A stretch of 41,598 nt of DNA from Verrucomicrobiales bacterium (GCA_028293375.1 JAQGOY010000211.1:1-41598), one strand, 5' to 3'; positions 8,329 through 18,074 are shown, counted from the first letter of the stretch. Numbers and translations: made by a program. The notes: generated from the sequence alone by a model not told the origin.

Positions 8329-9462
8329 TTAGGGCGCATTCGGGAACAAACGAGCGGTAGGTATCACTTCCATGGGCAGAGCAGGGCAGCTCCACCGCAA
8401 AATCGCTTGCGCCTCTGCCGGATCCGCAACGTATTCCACCCTCACAGAAACCAATTGGCCTGCCACCAGCGAAATTAATCCGCGTCGCGTTTGGCTAAAC
8501 GAACAGCCCGTCCATTCGTCTATCAACAGCTTGTCGTTCACCCACACGCGCGCTCTGCCATGGTATTGAAACTGGATCGCGTATTTTGCTGTGAACTGCG
8601 GAAGGAGCGAGCCCTCCCAACGCACCGCGAAATCATCAGCCGTGATGAGTCTGCTTGGCCTCGATTTCAACCAACTAAAATCCACCAGGGCATTCGTCAT
8701 CACCACCAATGGAGCTGCAAAATCAGCCGTGTTATTGTAACTGGCTTTTAATCCAATCCCCTGCTGATTGAATGAGACAAGAGTCGTGAAACGCGTCGCC
8801 CCCGAGTATTCACTCCACGCTCCGCGTCCATCCTTGTATCTCACCTGCCAGTCATATGTCGTCCCTTCCAGTAAATTCGCTGGGCTGTAGGTCAACAAAT
8901 TCGCCCCTCCCACCTCGCCGCTATCCACTGCCACCGCATTGTTGCTTGCGTATCGTAAGATCCATTCGCTGTCCGCATGGAAATCAATCCCGTCTGGATC
9001 GGAAAATGCGCTTGCTCTCAGTTGCAAGGCCACCGGCTGATTCGCCGCATTATTCGCAGGTGATTGGTTCACCGGCGTGGCTGGAGCCGCGTTGGCGCTG
9101 GCTTCTGAAACCATGATGCTGCCAAACATTCCGTCCCCTGGCGATCCGTGCAGCGAACAATGAAAGGGATAATTCCCCGCCTCCGTGAAGGTGAATGGAT
9201 ACTCGTCGTAGAATTCCGTCACGTCGGAATCAAAAAGCCCGGTGTCCGAAGACGCGGTGTGTTCTCCTTCGTAATTCTTCCACAGGATCGTATCGCCGAT
9301 ATTGATTGAGACGAATTGCGGTTGGTAATAATAGTCCTGCATTTTCACTTCTACCGTTGCTCCCGCTGATCGGAAACTGCAAATGCCCAGTAGTCCAAGG
9401 ATCAGCAGGATGGCCCTTTTGCGCGCGACTCCCTCTGAATTGGATTGGGTTATAGAATTCAC
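8329..9462 (-). CDS. Cupredoxin - FN3 - PA14 secreted protein
   Basis: A signal peptide (about 15-35) is followed by a plastocyanin-like domain at about 36-118 with a full type 1 copper set: H68 (GEHTAS), C102 and H105 (FHCSLHG), and M112 (GDGMFG). A fibronectin-III-like domain (about 130-230, TYDWQVRYKDGRGAWSEYSG) and a PA14-like carbohydrate-binding domain (about 235-377, FAVRWEGSLLPQ and YHGRARVWVNDKLL) follow. The architecture suggests a blue-copper electron carrier tethered to a glycan or polymer. It lies between the PPC/Ig-like gene (10 bp) and the multicopper oxidase (5 bp), in the same operon. Confidence 0.88.
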   Translation of the reverse strand: MNSITQSNSEGVARKRAILLILGLLGICSFRSAGATVEVKMQDYYYQPQFVSINIGDTILWKNYEGEHTASSDTGLFDSDVTEFYDEYPFTFTEAGNYPFHCSLHGSPGDGMFGSIMVSEASANAAPATPVNQSPANNAANQPVALQLRASAFSDPDGIDFHADSEWILRYASNNAVAVDSGEVGGANLLTYSPANLLEGTTYDWQVRYKDGRGAWSEYSGATRFTTLVSFNQQGIGLKASYNNTADFAAPLVVMTNALVDFSWLKSRPSRLITADDFAVRWEGSLLPQFTAKYAIQFQYHGRARVWVNDKLLIDEWTGCSFSQTRRGLISLVAGQLVSVRVEYVADPAEAQAILRWSCPALPMEVIPTARLFPNAP

Positions 9463-9472
9463 TGCTAATGCT

Positions 9473-10768
9473 TTATGGGGTGGAAATGGCGCGATAAAAC
9501 TTGCGATTAAATGTCGCCGTATCGGTGTCTGTTATTTTTTTCGCTCCCGGAAAATTTGTCCACGCGGCTACCGAGCACCACACATCCAGGTTGGTTGATG
9601 CTTCTAAACGGTAAATCGGCCCCTTGAAACCAGTTACCGAAAGTCGAAAACCGGGCAGCGTGGATGCATAACTTTCAACGATCAATTCCGGTTCCAGTGA
9701 GATTACCGAAAATCCAATGTTTGTCGTTGCCACCAGCCCGACTGTATTGGAGGCGCTCAGCGTCAACAGGTAGTGACCGGCTGCAAGATTTGTCAGCGGC
9801 AAAACGTACGGGCTCACGAGTGTTCCTGCTCTATTCAACGCGCCCCCGCTAAAGGAGTATTCCACCTGCATAACTCCATTGGGATCGTTTATCGTCACCA
9901 AGGCTTGCGTGTTGGTCGTCTGAGTGGATTTCGCCGTAAGGAAGGCAAAACCATCCGCCGGTGAAACAATCGCAACACTTGGAGGAGACGCTGCCGCCAG
10001 TCTCAGTCTGACTTCACCGCTTCCTGCCCCGGGCGCAGAATCCACTGCCACAAAATATTTCACCCCGCTTGCTGCCGTGAATGTCACCTGACTGAATGAA
10101 TTCAAACCCGCGTCATCATTGGACCCCACTTCCACCAGATCACCCTTGTTCGATTCCATGTAGACACCCATCACCGTATCAAACGCACTTCCCGCCGTCG
10201 TAGCCGTTGTCACCCCGCTGGAACTTGGGGTCCATGTCCACCACACCGATTTCCCTGCTCCCACCCCTGCGTGAATCGGTTCTTCTGTTTCGCTCGTTGC
10301 ATAAGTGTTGAAACTCGTTGCCAGAGTATCGAGCGCAGAAATCACACCCGCCGAAACCCGGTTGTCATTGTAAGGCTGTAAAGACGCTGCAACCACGTCG
10401 AAGCTCAAGTCCCCGCTTGACGCCACTCCCGAACTCAATAATGCCGCCTTCGCCAAATATTTTCCAGCCGGCAAGTTGGTTAGCGTCACGGAATAGGGTG
10501 GGGGCGAAGTAAATTGGCGATTCACGATTCCCTGCCGCTCCAGGATGAACACCATATTATTCCCGCCACCTCCAACAGTAGGCGTCGCCTTCAGCGCTAG
10601 ATTGGTAATGGCGGATCCGTTGCTCAAGGTAACGACCGATCCCTCGACTATCCCTGACAGGCTGATCCCGTCGGCGCGAAGCTCTTCTGTGCTGCTCAAC
10701 ATGCAGCACAGAAAAAATGTACGCCTCATCAACAAACTGATTCCGTAATTATGAAATCTCGACAACAT
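9473..10768 (-). CDS. Secreted PPC-like / Ig-like protein with shared C-terminal module
   Basis: First gene of the operon. The track frame opens at 10834, but ATG 10768 (MLSRFHNYG, preceded by GAAGAAACG) or ATG 10729 (MRRTFFLCCML) gives a more usual signal peptide; the choice is uncertain. The middle has a pre-peptidase C-terminal-like beta domain (DTVMGVYMESNKGD...GSNDDAG, then YFVAVDS), followed by an Ig-like domain (IVSPADGFAF, then VEYSFSGGAL). The protein ends in the common module LEASTNLDVWCSVAAW...FYRAISTP. No enzyme motif is visible. It probably serves as an extracellular binding or scaffold protein for the redox operon. Confidence 0.8.
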   Translation of the reverse strand: MLSRFHNYGISLLMRRTFFLCCMLSSTEELRADGISLSGIVEGSVVTLSNGSAITNLALKATPTVGGGGNNMVFILERQGIVNRQFTSPPPYSVTLTNLPAGKYLAKAALLSSGVASSGDLSFDVVAASLQPYNDNRVSAGVISALDTLATSFNTYATSETEEPIHAGVGAGKSVWWTWTPSSSGVTTATTAGSAFDTVMGVYMESNKGDLVEVGSNDDAGLNSFSQVTFTAASGVKYFVAVDSAPGAGSGEVRLRLAAASPPSVAIVSPADGFAFLTAKSTQTTNTQALVTINDPNGVMQVEYSFSGGALNRAGTLVSPYVLPLTNLAAGHYLLTLSASNTVGLVATTNIGFSVISLEPELIVESYASTLPGFRLSVTGFKGPIYRLEASTNLDVWCSVAAWTNFPGAKKITDTDTATFNRKFYRAISTP

Positions 10769-10834
10769 CGTTTCTTCGTAGCGATTCCTCTCGTTTCTCA
10801 CACTCGCCTCGTTCGCTCTTCTCTCCGCATCCAT

Positions 10835-11588
10835 TCAACCCCATCGTCCCCATGCGTATTTCTTAAGCAGCTCCAATGCCGTCCCCGTCCAATCCTCTCC
10901 ACATTTGCAATTTATTCATCCAATTGACTGTATATACTGCAATGGGTTCTTTTGGGGTCGATTGAATTCATGATAAAACAACAAATCATGAACCTGGCTC
11001 ATGATGAGACAGGTGTTCACCATGCTTTCATTCGCGCCATCTCGTTCATCCCCGCGTCCTTCATGGTAATTCGCTTCATCCTTTTATCTTGTTCATCCGG
11101 TAATAATCGAATCCTGCTTTCAAAACCATGGTGTTTCATATGTACGTACCATTCGGTATACGGTCTGTTGTGGAGCTCGGATCGTGATTATTTTTGTTTG
11201 AGGGGGCTTCGCGTCATTCTTTTCTGCTCTCGTTTTATTCCCTTATGTCAAAAATGACATCGTGTTCAAATCGATACACTTCCTGTGGTCACATTTAGTT
11301 TTATTATCGTGTAAACGCTTGGCGACTGTGCATCCAAACGCAACGGCGGCATGTTCTGTTTTTCGCTTAATCCTTTTTGTGATTGAAAATTCCCTGGCCT
11401 CACTCTGTGTCATTGGCTTGGTTTCAGGTGGACTCTTCCGTGGAATTCAAATCATTCATGGTTACCCCATCAAACATTCATACCGTTTTTTCCTCTCGGC
11501 ACAGGTGCTGCTAAAAGCCGATCCGCAGGCTGCCACCATCCCAGCAAAATGAATTGAGCAAATCCCGCATAACCCTGGTGAATCCATA
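10835..11588. promoter_or_regulatory. Divergent intergenic region between redox operon and galactose-oxidase-like gene
   Basis: About 750 bases separate two divergent transcription units, so promoters for both must lie here. The two ORFs in the track (10952-11257 and 11262-11552) have no domain, poor start context and an unconvincing composition. Operator-like signals are a perfect inverted repeat ATGTCA-aaaa-TGACAT at 11245-11260 and three TCATGA palindromes at 10968, 10986 and 10999. No clear -35/-10 pair was recognised. Confidence 0.5.
11245..11260. promoter_or_regulatory. Operator-like inverted repeat ATGTCA-N4-TGACAT
   Basis: A perfect 6-bp inverted repeat with an AAAA spacer, about 330 bp upstream of the galactose-oxidase-like gene. 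It could be a repressor site, but the distance and short length make this weak. Confidence 0.3.
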
Positions 11589-14120
11589 ATGAAACCAATC
11601 AAAAGTCACACGTTCAAAAGACTGCTGTATGCATCAGCTTTGTTCGCGCTAGCCATTGCGCCTTCAAAGTTGTTTGCTGCTGCTCCCTATAATTCCAACA
11701 CTACGACACACCCGGATGATGACCTGAGCGTCAGGCCCACCGGTACCGTTACTTATCTGGTGAACACCAATACTGACCCTCGTCTTTACGGCAAAGTGGG
11801 TCCTCTTCTTGTCATGCACGCCATGAGTGTTCATAACACCATCGTTTGGAAGACCAACGAAGACACCCCCAAAATGCTGATGTTTCAGCGCCATTCCGGC
11901 TATCGCGCGGATGAAATAACCAATCCGGATATTATAAATTTTCTGATTAGCACACCTAACCCCGGTCCCGGCGCTTTATTAAATCAGACCGCCCTCGGCA
12001 ACTCAGGCAACCAGTTCAACTCTGCTTTCCGAAGAGCTTTCCAGCAGCTTTGCTACGGCGGTTACAACATCATTCACGATGTTAGCCAGTCCGTTGCCCA
12101 GCGCATTCGTGTCGATCAAAACATTGAAACCTGTCAGCTCTATGATTGGGGCCATCCGGATGCGTATAAATACGATTTCTTAAATCCGAAATACTCCCCC
12201 GGCGCATTGAATAACCATGATGCAGAATTGAATTTTGCAGCCACCAAAAACATGGGTCCTTCCCGCGGCCTTTATTATGACATGTATTGTCCTGGCTTTT
12301 GCACTCTGGAAGATGGCCGTCCCATTTTTCCTGGTGGCCACGACATGAACAGTCAAAACGGGAACTACCGCATCCAGGTTTTTGATCCCGATGCGGAAAC
12401 ATGGCTGGCTCGCCCTGCTTCCTGCATGCGCCTCCAATATAACGCGGACCCGAATGACCCTTATTCAGAAGGATTCTTCCAGTCACAAATCAACCTCGGA
12501 AAGGGGGAAACCAATATATACTTCCTCACCGGCAACTCGCTCGCTGGAGATTGTAATCCGCACAACATCGGCAATGTCCCTGGAGTTAACTATTCCACCA
12601 ACTATCCCGCCATTCGTCTCATGGGTCCGAACGGGACAGTTACTCATCCAAATCCAGTTCCCGGCGATATGAAATATGCGCGCTGGTATCCCGGCACAAT
12701 AGCCTTGCCAGGAAACCGTGCCTTCATCTTTGGCGGTTGGGATCGTGATGAAAAAACTCCTCCTATTCGTGGCGCTATCAGTTCTCAAACCACGGCTCAC
12801 TCTAACTTCCTCTTTGGGGCCACCGCCGCCAATTACAACCTTCCTGACAAATGGAAATTGTCTGGTTTCCTCTCCTCGGACGGCAGCGACGTTCCTGCAA
12901 ACCAGGTCACTCAACCCGTTCCCGAAATCTACGACGGCAACACCGACACTACATATCCACTCGAGAACGCACGCCTTGTTCAACCCGCATGGTATCCGAA
13001 CTCCACCATCGTTCAAACTGGTCCTAACGAAGACGATTGGCAGGTTTTGGTCAACTCCAGTCAATTATTTGAAGATTCTGCTGAAGCCGGTGGTGAGTTG
13101 GGTTCCGCTTCCTCTGAAACCGTGGCCCGTCACACCTTCCTGGTGGATATCCAGGGCGCCATGAACGACCCAGACCGCCTCATCCCGAATGTTCGAGAAG
13201 GCAAATGGATCAAGTATGTCGATACTGCAACCAACACTTTTGCTCCTTTCTCTGCCAACGCAGATATCGAAGAGCTCGATGCCCAGGGTCAAACAGTGAC
13301 TCATCGTCTCTACCACTTCGGTGGTCGTAACAGTGTCGGAACCGCAGTGGCAAGCTGCATGTATCTGGAATTAGCTCCGCTTAGCAAAGCTCGGCTTCCC
13401 GGTGCGGCTCCTGTCGCTATGCCCAGATGGACCACCACTCCCGGCTCTCTGGTTGCGCGCGCTCGTCAGAATTACGCTGCTGCTCTGCCTAATGGAAAAA
13501 TCGTTATCTTTGGCGGTAACGGCACTGGTAACGCAGGCATGGAAGCCTGGAGCTTGCACGTCCAAATGTTTGATCCCGCCACCGGCAGCATCCAGCGCAT
13601 GGATAAAACCGGCGTCCCTCGCGATGAGCACGGCATCATCCATCTCTGGCCTGATGGTCGTGTGTTCATGGGCGGCCAAAATAGAAACGGTATCTCCGTC
13701 GCTGGCGATCCTTTCGCTCCCGCCGGTGATCCTGACCTGGGTGTTACCTGCGGCCAATTCTATACCCCTCCCTACTTGTTTGACTCCAACACCAACGACG
13801 CTGTTCGCCCGGTGATCACCAGTGCACCGAAACAGATTGATTATGGTGTGGATTTCAACGTCACCGTCGATGATGCATCCCAGATATCCTCGGTCTGCCT
13901 CATCCGAACCGGTTCCATGTCTCACAGCCTCCACACTGACTTCCGTTACATTAAGGTCCCCTTCACCAGTGTCGGTGGAAATGTCTTGCGCGTAACAGCT
14001 CCTGTTCTTCCGGGAACTGCAATTGGCGGTTATTACGAACTGTTCGTTGTAAACAAGAACGAAACACCCGCCATGGCCAAAAAAATTGTCCTCGGAACGT
14101 ATGTAGCGTCGAGGCATTAA
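11589..14120 (+). CDS. Galactose-oxidase-like copper radical oxidase with altered axial ligand
   Basis: The 843-residue exported protein has a signal peptide at about 1-31. The Kelch/galactose-oxidase core is recognised by YDMYCPGF (C234, the Cys of the Tyr-Cys cofactor), MKYARWYPG (Y367, the partner Tyr), [10 protein letters not shown] and [11 protein letters not shown], followed by the DUF1929-type C-terminal domain with [12 protein letters not shown] (H779). At the site that reads YH in galactose oxidase the protein has DEHG (E680, H681). The axial Tyr is therefore replaced by Glu while both His copper ligands remain. Family members oxidise alcohols or aldehydes to release H2O2. The substrate here is unknown. 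A terminator follows at 14165. Confidence 0.88.
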   Translation: MKPIKSHTFKRLLYASALFALAIAPSKLFAAAPYNSNTTTHPDDDLSVRPTGTVTYLVNTNTDPRLYGKVGPLLVMHAMSVHNTIVWKTNEDTPKMLMFQRHSGYRADEITNPDIINFLISTPNPGPGALLNQTALGNSGNQFNSAFRRAFQQLCYGGYNIIHDVSQSVAQRIRVDQNIETCQLYDWGHPDAYKYDFLNPKYSPGALNNHDAELNFAATKNMGPSRGLYYDMYCPGFCTLEDGRPIFPGGHDMNSQNGNYRIQVFDPDAETWLARPASCMRLQYNADPNDPYSEGFFQSQINLGKGETNIYFLTGNSLAGDCNPHNIGNVPGVNYSTNYPAIRLMGPNGTVTHPNPVPGDMKYARWYPGTIALPGNRAFIFGGWDRDEKTPPIRGAISSQTTAHSNFLFGATAANYNLPDKWKLSGFLSSDGSDVPANQVTQPVPEIYDGNTDTTYPLENARLVQPAWYPNSTIVQTGPNEDDWQVLVNSSQLFEDSAEAGGELGSASSETVARHTFLVDIQGAMNDPDRLIPNVREGKWIKYVDTATNTFAPFSANADIEELDAQGQTVTHRLYHFGGRNSVGTAVASCMYLELAPLSKARLPGAAPVAMPRWTTTPGSLVARARQNYAAALPNGKIVIFGGNGTGNAGMEAWSLHVQMFDPATGSIQRMDKTGVPRDEHGIIHLWPDGRVFMGGQNRNGISVAGDPFAPAGDPDLGVTCGQFYTPPYLFDSNTNDAVRPVITSAPKQIDYGVDFNVTVDDASQISSVCLIRTGSMSHSLHTDFRYIKVPFTSVGGNVLRVTAPVLPGTAIGGYYELFVVNKNETPAMAKKIVLGTYVASRH

Positions 14121-14164
14121 CAAAACAAAAACAAAACAAAATCGAAATCAAATCCCGTGTGTGG

Positions 14165-14193
14165 GCCGGGTTCTCAGTGAACCCGGCTTTCGG
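14165..14193 (+). terminator. Terminator after the galactose-oxidase-like gene
   Basis: GCCGGGTTC-tcagt-GAACCCGGC is a perfect 9-bp stem with a 5-nt loop, followed by TTT, 45 nt after the stop codon. It lies inside the track's longer frame for the next gene, which argues for a later start of that gene. Confidence 0.75.
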
Positions 14194-14209
14194 GAAAAGC
14201 AGACTACCA

Positions 14210-14869
14210 GTGCGAAAATCCAAGTTTATGACCGGATTCACCTTGATCGAGCTCCTCGTGGTTATTGCGATAATCGCAATCCTCGCCTCGATGCTCCTCC
14301 CTGCGCTTTCCCGCGCAAAAGGCAAGGCCCTCTCCATCAAGTGCATGAACCAGATGAAGCAATTGGGAATCTCCACGGAAATGTATATCGATGATAATGG
14401 CGGGCGTCTTCCCGGCGCTCAACACAGCCTGCCTTCATGGCTCGCTTCCCTGGCCAGCTACAATGGCACTAACGTTTTTCGCTGTCCCATTGAGAAAACG
14501 CGCCCTTATAGCTACGCGGTAAACGATTATCTCACTTCTCATCCCGCTGGCGCTTCCCAGTTGGATTTTTCTGTCCAGGCCGCTTTGCCGAACCTTTCGG
14601 AAACCATGTGGATGGGTGAATTACTCGAAGAGATTATCGGCCAGGATCATTTCCACTTTGCTGATTATCGCAATTCTCCCTCTCCCAGCGATATGTCCGG
14701 GGGTTTCTCTCCTAACGGCTTTCGCAGCCAGGTGGATGTGCTCCGCCACATTGGCAATGCGAACTATCTCTATGCCGATGGTCATGCCGAATCACTCAAA
14801 TGGGAGCGCGTCTCCCCCAGGCTCATCAGCCCGGGATCCAGCTTCATTATGCCCACCGGTCGCCAATGA
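14210..14869 (+). CDS. Prepilin-like protein with N-terminal methylation motif (H-X9-DG type)
   Basis: I place the start at GTG 14210 ([15 protein letters not shown]), downstream of the terminator hairpin; ATG 14228 is the alternative. [25 protein letters not shown] is the classic prepilin cleavage and methylation motif with its hydrophobic helix, and [18 protein letters not shown] follows as in pseudopilins. The C-terminus has [12 protein letters not shown], the hallmark of the large H-X9-DG family of Verrucomicrobiota and Planctomycetota. These are probably exported through a type II/IV-like pilus machinery. No secretion genes are nearby, so its role beside the oxidase and the HIHGR triplet is unknown. 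Confidence 0.85.
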   Translation: MRKSKFMTGFTLIELLVVIAIIAILASMLLPALSRAKGKALSIKCMNQMKQLGISTEMYIDDNGGRLPGAQHSLPSWLASLASYNGTNVFRCPIEKTRPYSYAVNDYLTSHPAGASQLDFSVQAALPNLSETMWMGELLEEIIGQDHFHFADYRNSPSPSDMSGGFSPNGFRSQVDVLRHIGNANYLYADGHAESLKWERVSPRLISPGSSFIMPTGRQ

Positions 14870-14955
14870 ATAATCAAATATTAATAACCTGTTCGAATGT
14901 TAGTCCAAAAACCCGACTCCAACCCCAATTCAATACATCCATTAAGTAAACTCCC

Positions 14956-15819
14956 ATGAAAACCTCTTTGAGATCCTCCATTCTGCTTGGCGCTCTCCTG
15001 CTCGGGCTAAACGCCGGAACCGTGAACGCCCAACTGCTTCCCGTTACCGCTGGCGCCTTCTCCACGACTCCCGGCTCCAAGCTCAAGTTTGTCAATGGCG
15101 CCACTTACACTTCCGCTTCTGGTTATATCCAACTGACACCCTACTCGAGGTTCGCCAATCGGTTTGGCACCAATCTCACTTATGGTACCACTAACCTCCT
15201 GTTTCAGGCGCTTTCTTACGCCACCAATTTTGACGTCAGCGCTGCTCCAGGCGCTTATATTGCCTGCCAGGTCTTGTCCGTGACCGGTCCCGTCGGTGGC
15301 ACACTTTTTTTCTGGGAACAGGGTGCTGGTTGGCCGACTTACAAGTTTCCTGTCAATGGTCTCTACGCCGCAGGCAAGAATCGCATCATGCTGAGCAATC
15401 CCGAATCCGGCGCCGGTCGTCCTGACGGCGATCCTTTCGGTGCCGTCCGCGGTCGCAAATTTACCGTCGATAAAGCCGGTGACTACGCTGTCACTTTCAA
15501 ACTCTACGACATCTCCCAAAACAATCCCACCACCGCTGGCCCCATTCATCCCCCTTCGGATCCTCTTACCATCAAGTTCTCCACCTATGTTGACCTGGGC
15601 ATCACTCAAATAAAGCAAACCAACAACGTCAGCGCGCTCACCTTTAAACAAGGTTTTCTGACCAACATGGTTGTCGAGTCATCCACGGATTTAACCGCTC
15701 CGAACTGGACTGTTGTCTCAGGGCCCTTTGCCACCACGCCCACCCTCACCACCAATATATTCACCAACGACATTGCCAGCCAAACCGTGTTTTACCGTTT
15801 GCGCGGCGTAACCCCATAA
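14956..15819 (+). CDS. HIHGR-type exported protein, paralogue 1
   Basis: A signal peptide (about 1-25) precedes an about 190-residue domain shared with the next two genes: PVTAGAFSTTPGSKLKFVNG near the start, VTGPVGGTLFFWEQG in the middle, DPFGAVRGRKFTVDKAGDY and GPIHPPSDPL near the end. This copy has AVRGRKF where the others have HIHGRRF, so it lacks both histidines of that motif. The last 60 residues are the common C-terminal module (VESSTDLTAPNW...FYRLRGVTP). It is 18 bp from the next paralogue, so likely one operon. I do not recognise a named family with certainty. Confidence 0.8.
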   Translation: MKTSLRSSILLGALLLGLNAGTVNAQLLPVTAGAFSTTPGSKLKFVNGATYTSASGYIQLTPYSRFANRFGTNLTYGTTNLLFQALSYATNFDVSAAPGAYIACQVLSVTGPVGGTLFFWEQGAGWPTYKFPVNGLYAAGKNRIMLSNPESGAGRPDGDPFGAVRGRKFTVDKAGDYAVTFKLYDISQNNPTTAGPIHPPSDPLTIKFSTYVDLGITQIKQTNNVSALTFKQGFLTNMVVESSTDLTAPNWTVVSGPFATTPTLTTNIFTNDIASQTVFYRLRGVTP

Positions 15820-15837
15820 TTCCCCTCTGACTCAATC

Positions 15838-16716
15838 GTGAAAAAAATTGTCGTTCTTATTTTTTTCCGCCTCGTTGTCGCCCTCGGTTTGTTAACCGGG
15901 GGCGGCTTTCGGGCCTTTGGCCAGCACGTTCATCTTTTCGCCGGCGCAGCCAGCCAGCAACAGGGCTCTCAACTCATTGTTGTTAATCGCGCTTCCTACG
16001 ATATCAACTCCAACGGCGGTATTACTCCCGAATGCTTTTTCATGAGCGATGGCGATCCTCTCTATCCCAATCTTTATTCCTCGGATGCCACCTTTGCCGC
16101 CTTGCCTGCCACCCTCGATACCGGTGGCCCTGCTCCGAATTGCGCTGCCCAGGGCGCTTATCTCGTCGCTCAAATAATTTCTGTCACCGGCCCTGAAGGG
16201 GGAAAAATTGACTTCTGGCAGGAAAATGTGGATGCCACGGCCACCACGAAGGTCTTCTCCATACCCGTCGGAACGACCAATAGCATCAATCGTTTCAACA
16301 TCAGTGAAGGCGTCGTCAGCCCCACCTATGGTCCTGATCCCTTTGGCCACATCCACGGACGCAGGTTCGCCGCCAATATACCGGGACTTTACACTGTTGG
16401 CTTTCAGTTGTTCGACACATCCACCAGCGGCTTCAATGGCGGGCCCATTCACACCCCCTCCATTACTAATTACTTTTATTTCCAGGCTGGTTTCCACGCC
16501 AACTCCATGCTCTTCACCACTAACACCGCCACCTTCGGTTTTGGTGTGCGCCCTTTCAAAAACATCGATCTCGAAATCTGTACCAACCTTGTCAATCCCA
16601 ATTGGATCAGGGTCGTTACATACATCGGTAACGCCCACAGCCACCTTCAACACCTTGCTGATCCTGCTGCCGTTACCCCCTCACGGTTTTATCGCCTTCG
16701 CGAATATGCCCAATAA
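15838..16716 (+). CDS. HIHGR-type exported protein, paralogue 2
   Basis: GTG start (no in-frame ATG nearby) and a signal peptide to about residue 30. The shared domain begins HVHLFAGAASQQQGSQLIVVN and contains VTGPEGGKIDFWQEN, DPFGHIHGRRFAANIPGLY and GGPIHTPS. The many histidines in conserved positions (HVH, HIH, IH) suggest metal binding, which is inference. It ends with a divergent copy of the C-terminal module (LEICTNLVNPNW...FYRLREYAQ). Confidence 0.8.
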   Translation: MKKIVVLIFFRLVVALGLLTGGGFRAFGQHVHLFAGAASQQQGSQLIVVNRASYDINSNGGITPECFFMSDGDPLYPNLYSSDATFAALPATLDTGGPAPNCAAQGAYLVAQIISVTGPEGGKIDFWQENVDATATTKVFSIPVGTTNSINRFNISEGVVSPTYGPDPFGHIHGRRFAANIPGLYTVGFQLFDTSTSGFNGGPIHTPSITNYFYFQAGFHANSMLFTTNTATFGFGVRPFKNIDLEICTNLVNPNWIRVVTYIGNAHSHLQHLADPAAVTPSRFYRLREYAQ

Positions 16717-16749
16717 TTTCCACATGTAGTTAACCCTTAATCAAAAGTA

Positions 16750-17529
16750 ATGAAATTCTCAACAAGAACACAAATAAACTTGATCACCGGGTCCCCCTGC
16801 CTTGCTCTCCCCTTCCTTCAATGGGTTTTAATATCCGCTGCTTTGCTTCTGAGCGTAAACTCCTCCCACGCACAGGCCCAGTTTGGCCACATCAACGCTG
16901 GGGCCACTTCTCAGGACGCCGGCGCTCAGCTCATCTGGGTGAATGGGAGCATATTCGGTCCCGGCTCCGGTTACAAACAACCCATGCCGCTTTCCCCCTC
17001 TGGAGTTTATGCAGGTTTTTATAACAGCAGCGGTCCTACCATGACCGCTCTCCCAACCAGCGTGGACAATGGTGGGCCTGCTGCCTTTGCTGCATTGCAG
17101 GGCTCTTTCATCAACCTCAAACTTACTTTGGTCAGTGCCCCTGAAGGCGCTACTTTTGGATTCTGGGATACTGGGGCTCTGAGTCCCAGTTTCACCCTCG
17201 CCGTAGGCGATTCCACCGGCCTTATCCAATTGAGCGACGCTTCTCTCGGCGCTGGCAATCCTGGCGCCGATCCCTTCGGTCACATTCATGGCCGGCGCTT
17301 TTCCGGTACTATGTTGGGTGATTATGTCGTTGGTTTGCAACTATTCGACACTTCGGATTTGGGTCCCGGAGCTACTCCCCTCCATACTCCTTCAGACGTT
17401 CTGTTCATGACCTTTTCAGCCGTGCCTGCCGCAGTGCCGGAGCCAGCCACTGCCTCCTTCATAGTCGTTTTCGCTTTCGCGGCCGGATTATTGAAACTCC
17501 AAAGGAATAAGCTCAACGAAAAGTCTTAG
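16750..17529 (+). CDS. HIHGR-type exported protein, paralogue 3, with PEP-CTERM tail
   Basis: A long signal region (about 20-42) precedes the shared domain: QFGHINAGATSQDAGAQLIWVNG, VSAPEGATFGFWDTG, DPFGHIHGRRFSGTMLGDY and PLHTPSD. Unlike its two siblings it ends in a PEP-CTERM sorting signal (VPEPATASF, hydrophobic helix, then basic LKLQRNKLNEKS) instead of the FYR module. The same domain is thus delivered with two different C-terminal endings. A cyanobacterial-type PEP-CTERM family of similar layout may be related, but I cannot confirm this. Confidence 0.82.
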   Translation: MKFSTRTQINLITGSPCLALPFLQWVLISAALLLSVNSSHAQAQFGHINAGATSQDAGAQLIWVNGSIFGPGSGYKQPMPLSPSGVYAGFYNSSGPTMTALPTSVDNGGPAAFAALQGSFINLKLTLVSAPEGATFGFWDTGALSPSFTLAVGDSTGLIQLSDASLGAGNPGADPFGHIHGRRFSGTMLGDYVVGLQLFDTSDLGPGATPLHTPSDVLFMTFSAVPAAVPEPATASFIVVFAFAAGLLKLQRNKLNEKS

Positions 17530-18074
17530 ATATTACCATCCTGTTGAACATCGAAGATGCAGCAACCCGCCAAATCCAGGACCTCGGAAATGCTTAAAAG
17601 AATCGGCTTTCCATTCTTTAAGCTTTCCAGGTCCTTGGATCGAGCGGCTCGATCCCCACAAGAGAATTCTTTTTTTACCCTCGATAACCCCCTGGAGAGT
17701 AAATCGTCGAAAGTAGTCTCGGCAGATCTGTCGATATACAGGCCTCGATTGACCGATCCTCATAATTCCTCAAATACGGAACAGACTCTTTCCGTCGCCA
17801 CTTTCGTCAAACTGGCCCGCTCTTTTGTCTCATCGTCGATTCAGCGCTTAAGCCCGGGCATTTTTATACTCTGGGAATTGAACATGCTTCCCCATTACCC
17901 GGCCCGCCTTTGGTTTCACTGCTCCTGGTTCCATCGCCCAGCGCGTGCCCTCTTTTCTGCCCTTCAGGCCAATCGCGTTGTCAACAAAATCTCTGCGCGA
18001 TTATTAAGCACTTTCGGCTCACCGTAGCGTACGCCAACTTTCGAATGCTTTATTAAAACTACACTTATTAAAAA
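17530..18074. other. Intergenic stretch after the PEP-CTERM gene
   Basis: No convincing gene. The 156-residue frame at 17557-18027 has no domain, no signal and no sensible composition. A perfect hairpin GGATCGAG-cgg-CTCGATCC lies at 17637-17655 but is not followed directly by a T-run (TTTTTTT comes about 15 nt later). It may terminate the triplet operon. Confidence 0.5.

Noticed and set aside
10952-11552. Two consecutive ORFs upstream of the galactose-oxidase-like gene
   Set aside because: Cys/Phe/Ser-rich random-looking products in a divergent promoter region.
14159-14209. Extended start of the prepilin-like gene
   Set aside because: This part overlaps a terminator hairpin and would put 23 residues before the usual short prepilin leader.
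17557-18027. 156-residue ORF after the PEP-CTERM gene
   Set aside because: No domain, signal or plausible composition, and it contains a terminator-like hairpin.
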